A stretch of 6,668 bases of DNA from Alphaproteobacteria bacterium (GTDB lineage: Bacteria; Pseudomonadota; Alphaproteobacteria; Micropepsales; Micropepsaceae). Location: positions 1 through 6,668 of the forward strand of contig JAPLPI010000194.1 of NCBI GenBank assembly GCA_026400305.1. Reading direction: 5' to 3'. The notes under the pieces are model-generated. The model was not told the origin of the DNA and ran no database searches. It worked only from the letters and a program-made list of their open reading frames with translations. Shown one piece after another: positions 5,653 through 6,668 of this stretch; the first letter of the stretch is position 1, and each line of letters starts with the position of its first letter. A program made the position numbers and the translations under genes.

Positions 5653-6465
5653 ATGAAAGCTGGAGTTCTCGCGGCGGCTGCTTTGCTCCTTGTCTCGGGG
5701 CAGGTGGCTGCCGCGCCTCCGCAAAGAATTATGTCCCTGAAGATCTGCACGGACGAATTGCTGCTCGATCTGGTGCCGACTTCGCGAATTGCGTCTGTGA
5801 CCTTCCTGTCGCGGGAGCCGGCGGCGCTGCGGATATGGCCGCAAGGCGCCAAGGTGCCGGTCAATCATGGCACCGCCGAAGAGATACTGGCCATCCATCC
5901 CGACCTGATCCTCACCGATCCTTTCATGGCGCCCAGCTTGCGCCCGCTGCTGGCCAAAAACGGTGCCCGGATTCTGGAAGTGCCGCCGGCGGATAATTTC
6001 GAACAGATCCGCCTCGTCACTCGGATTGTGGCCAAGGCGGTGGGCGAAGAGGCACGCGGCGAGGCGCTGATTGCGCGGATGGACGCCGATCTAGCCGACG
6101 TGGCGGCGCATCGCCCGAAGAAGGCGCTGGTTGTGGCGGGGTGGGGCGGTGGCGGTTATGTGCCGGGCAAGGGTGGTCTGTTCAATACCATGCTGACCAT
6201 GGCTGGTGCGCGCAATGTCGTGAGCGGCAACTTTGGTTATTACGACGTGGAAAGCCTGATTGAAGCCAACCCGGATGCGCTGGTCTATGGCGATACCTAT
6301 CGCGGCATGGCGTCGTTACGCGCCGACCAGGACCTGCACCCGGCGCTGCTGAAACGCTATGGAGGGCGGCGCATCAGCTATACCTCGCTGTATGGCTGCG
6401 GCGTGCCGGAAAGCGGGCGGGTGACCAGGTCGCTGCAGGATGCACTGTTGAAGGTGCGGCGATGA
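5653..6465 (+). CDS. btuF: Periplasmic cobalamin-binding protein BtuF (ABC transporter)
   Basis: A 270-residue class III periplasmic binding protein, a typical BtuF length. An N-terminal Sec signal peptide (about residues 1-21) has no lipobox cysteine, so the protein should be soluble in the periplasm. The first lobe begins QRIMSLKICTDELLLDLVP and holds the EEILAIHPDLIL strand (76-87). The second lobe begins near KALVVAGWGGGGY and holds DVESLIEANPDALVYGD (198-214). E76 or E77 and E200 are at the positions where BtuF/FhuD-type proteins use acidic residues to dock onto arginines of the permease dimer. The only cysteines, C32 and C249, could form a disulfide. It starts 2 nt after the btuB stop, with AAGGTG (5637-5642) as a likely ribosome site inside btuB, and overlaps btuC by four bases. 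The specificity for cobalamin comes from the operon and riboswitch. A heme or siderophore-binding homologue would look similar in isolation. Confidence 0.87.
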   Translation: MKAGVLAAAALLLVSGQVAAAPPQRIMSLKICTDELLLDLVPTSRIASVTFLSREPAALRIWPQGAKVPVNHGTAEEILAIHPDLILTDPFMAPSLRPLLAKNGARILEVPPADNFEQIRLVTRIVAKAVGEEARGEALIARMDADLADVAAHRPKKALVVAGWGGGGYVPGKGGLFNTMLTMAGARNVVSGNFGYYDVESLIEANPDALVYGDTYRGMASLRADQDLHPALLKRYGGRRISYTSLYGCGVPESGRVTRSLQDALLKVRR

Positions 6466-6668
6466 AATTGGACCTATCGCTTTTGGCGCTGATTATGCTG
6501 GCCTTTGCCGCCTCGTTGCTGGCGGGACGGATATGGCTGCCGCCCGCCTCGCTGCTGTCGTCGCATGACAGCCTGGCGGGGCTGATCATCTTTGATGTGC
6601 GGCTGCCGCGTACCGTCCTGGCGTTGATTGTCGGTGCCGTGCTGGGTCTTTCGGGGGCGGTTCTGCAG
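6462..6668 (+). CDS. btuC: Cobalamin ABC transporter permease BtuC, 5' part only
   Basis: The first 69 codons of a FecCD/BtuC-type inner-membrane permease; the window ends within the gene. The ATG overlaps the btuF stop as ATGA (6462-6465), which indicates translational coupling. Visible parts are a first transmembrane helix (about residues 5-24), a short periplasmic stretch, and the family signature FDVRLPRTVLALIVGAVLG (about 45-63) leading into SGAVLQ. In the family this RLPR segment and the following helix belong to the conserved core of the permease. With BtuF and an ATPase, expected as btuD just beyond the window, it would move cobalamin into the cytoplasm. Confidence 0.88.
   Translation, partial: MKLDLSLLALIMLAFAASLLAGRIWLPPASLLSSHDSLAGLIIFDVRLPRTVLALIVGAVLGLSGAVLQ

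Overview
This window looks like an ordinary chromosomal segment of a GC-rich Gram-negative bacterium, most likely an alphaproteobacterium. The evidence is a TonB-dependent outer-membrane receptor, a periplasmic binding protein with a Sec signal, a Tat-type signal on an amidohydrolase, and uniformly GC-rich codon use. Genus-level placement is not possible from the sequence alone. I see no tRNA, rRNA, CRISPR array, insertion sequence or prophage signal.

Left part (1-2708, + strand): the 3' end of a probable beta-propeller protein is followed by an MFS monocarboxylate transporter of the Jen1/sialate:H+ symporter type. Next comes a Tat-exported amidohydrolase of the fuconolactonase-like group. 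The transporter and amidohydrolase are 11 nt apart and probably co-transcribed. Together they look like a small catabolic module that hydrolyses a lactone or related compound outside the cytoplasm and imports a carboxylic acid. The actual substrate cannot be read from the sequence.

Middle (2709-3281, - strand): a secreted PAP2-superfamily protein converges on the amidohydrolase with no intergenic base between the two stop codons. It keeps phosphatase motifs 1 and 3, but the motif 2 PSGH reads TSDT, so the usual motif-2 histidine is missing.

Right part (3282-6668, + strand): a divergent control region leads into a complete cobalamin (B12) riboswitch at about 3389-3603. After a further leader of about 130 nt comes a vitamin B12 uptake operon: btuB (outer-membrane receptor), btuF (periplasmic binding protein) and the first 69 codons of btuC (inner-membrane permease), cut by the window end. 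btuB and btuF are 2 nt apart, and btuF and btuC overlap by 4 nt (ATGA). The ribosome binding site of btuB sits in a perfect 6-bp hairpin, which suggests translational control. The logic is classical: when B12 is plentiful the leader shuts off synthesis of the uptake system.

No wholly new system is evident. The points most worth checking are the btuB leader architecture (an SD-sequestering hairpin whose 3' arm resembles the riboswitch B12 box, and a triple G-rich repeat) and the PAP2-like protein with the altered active site.
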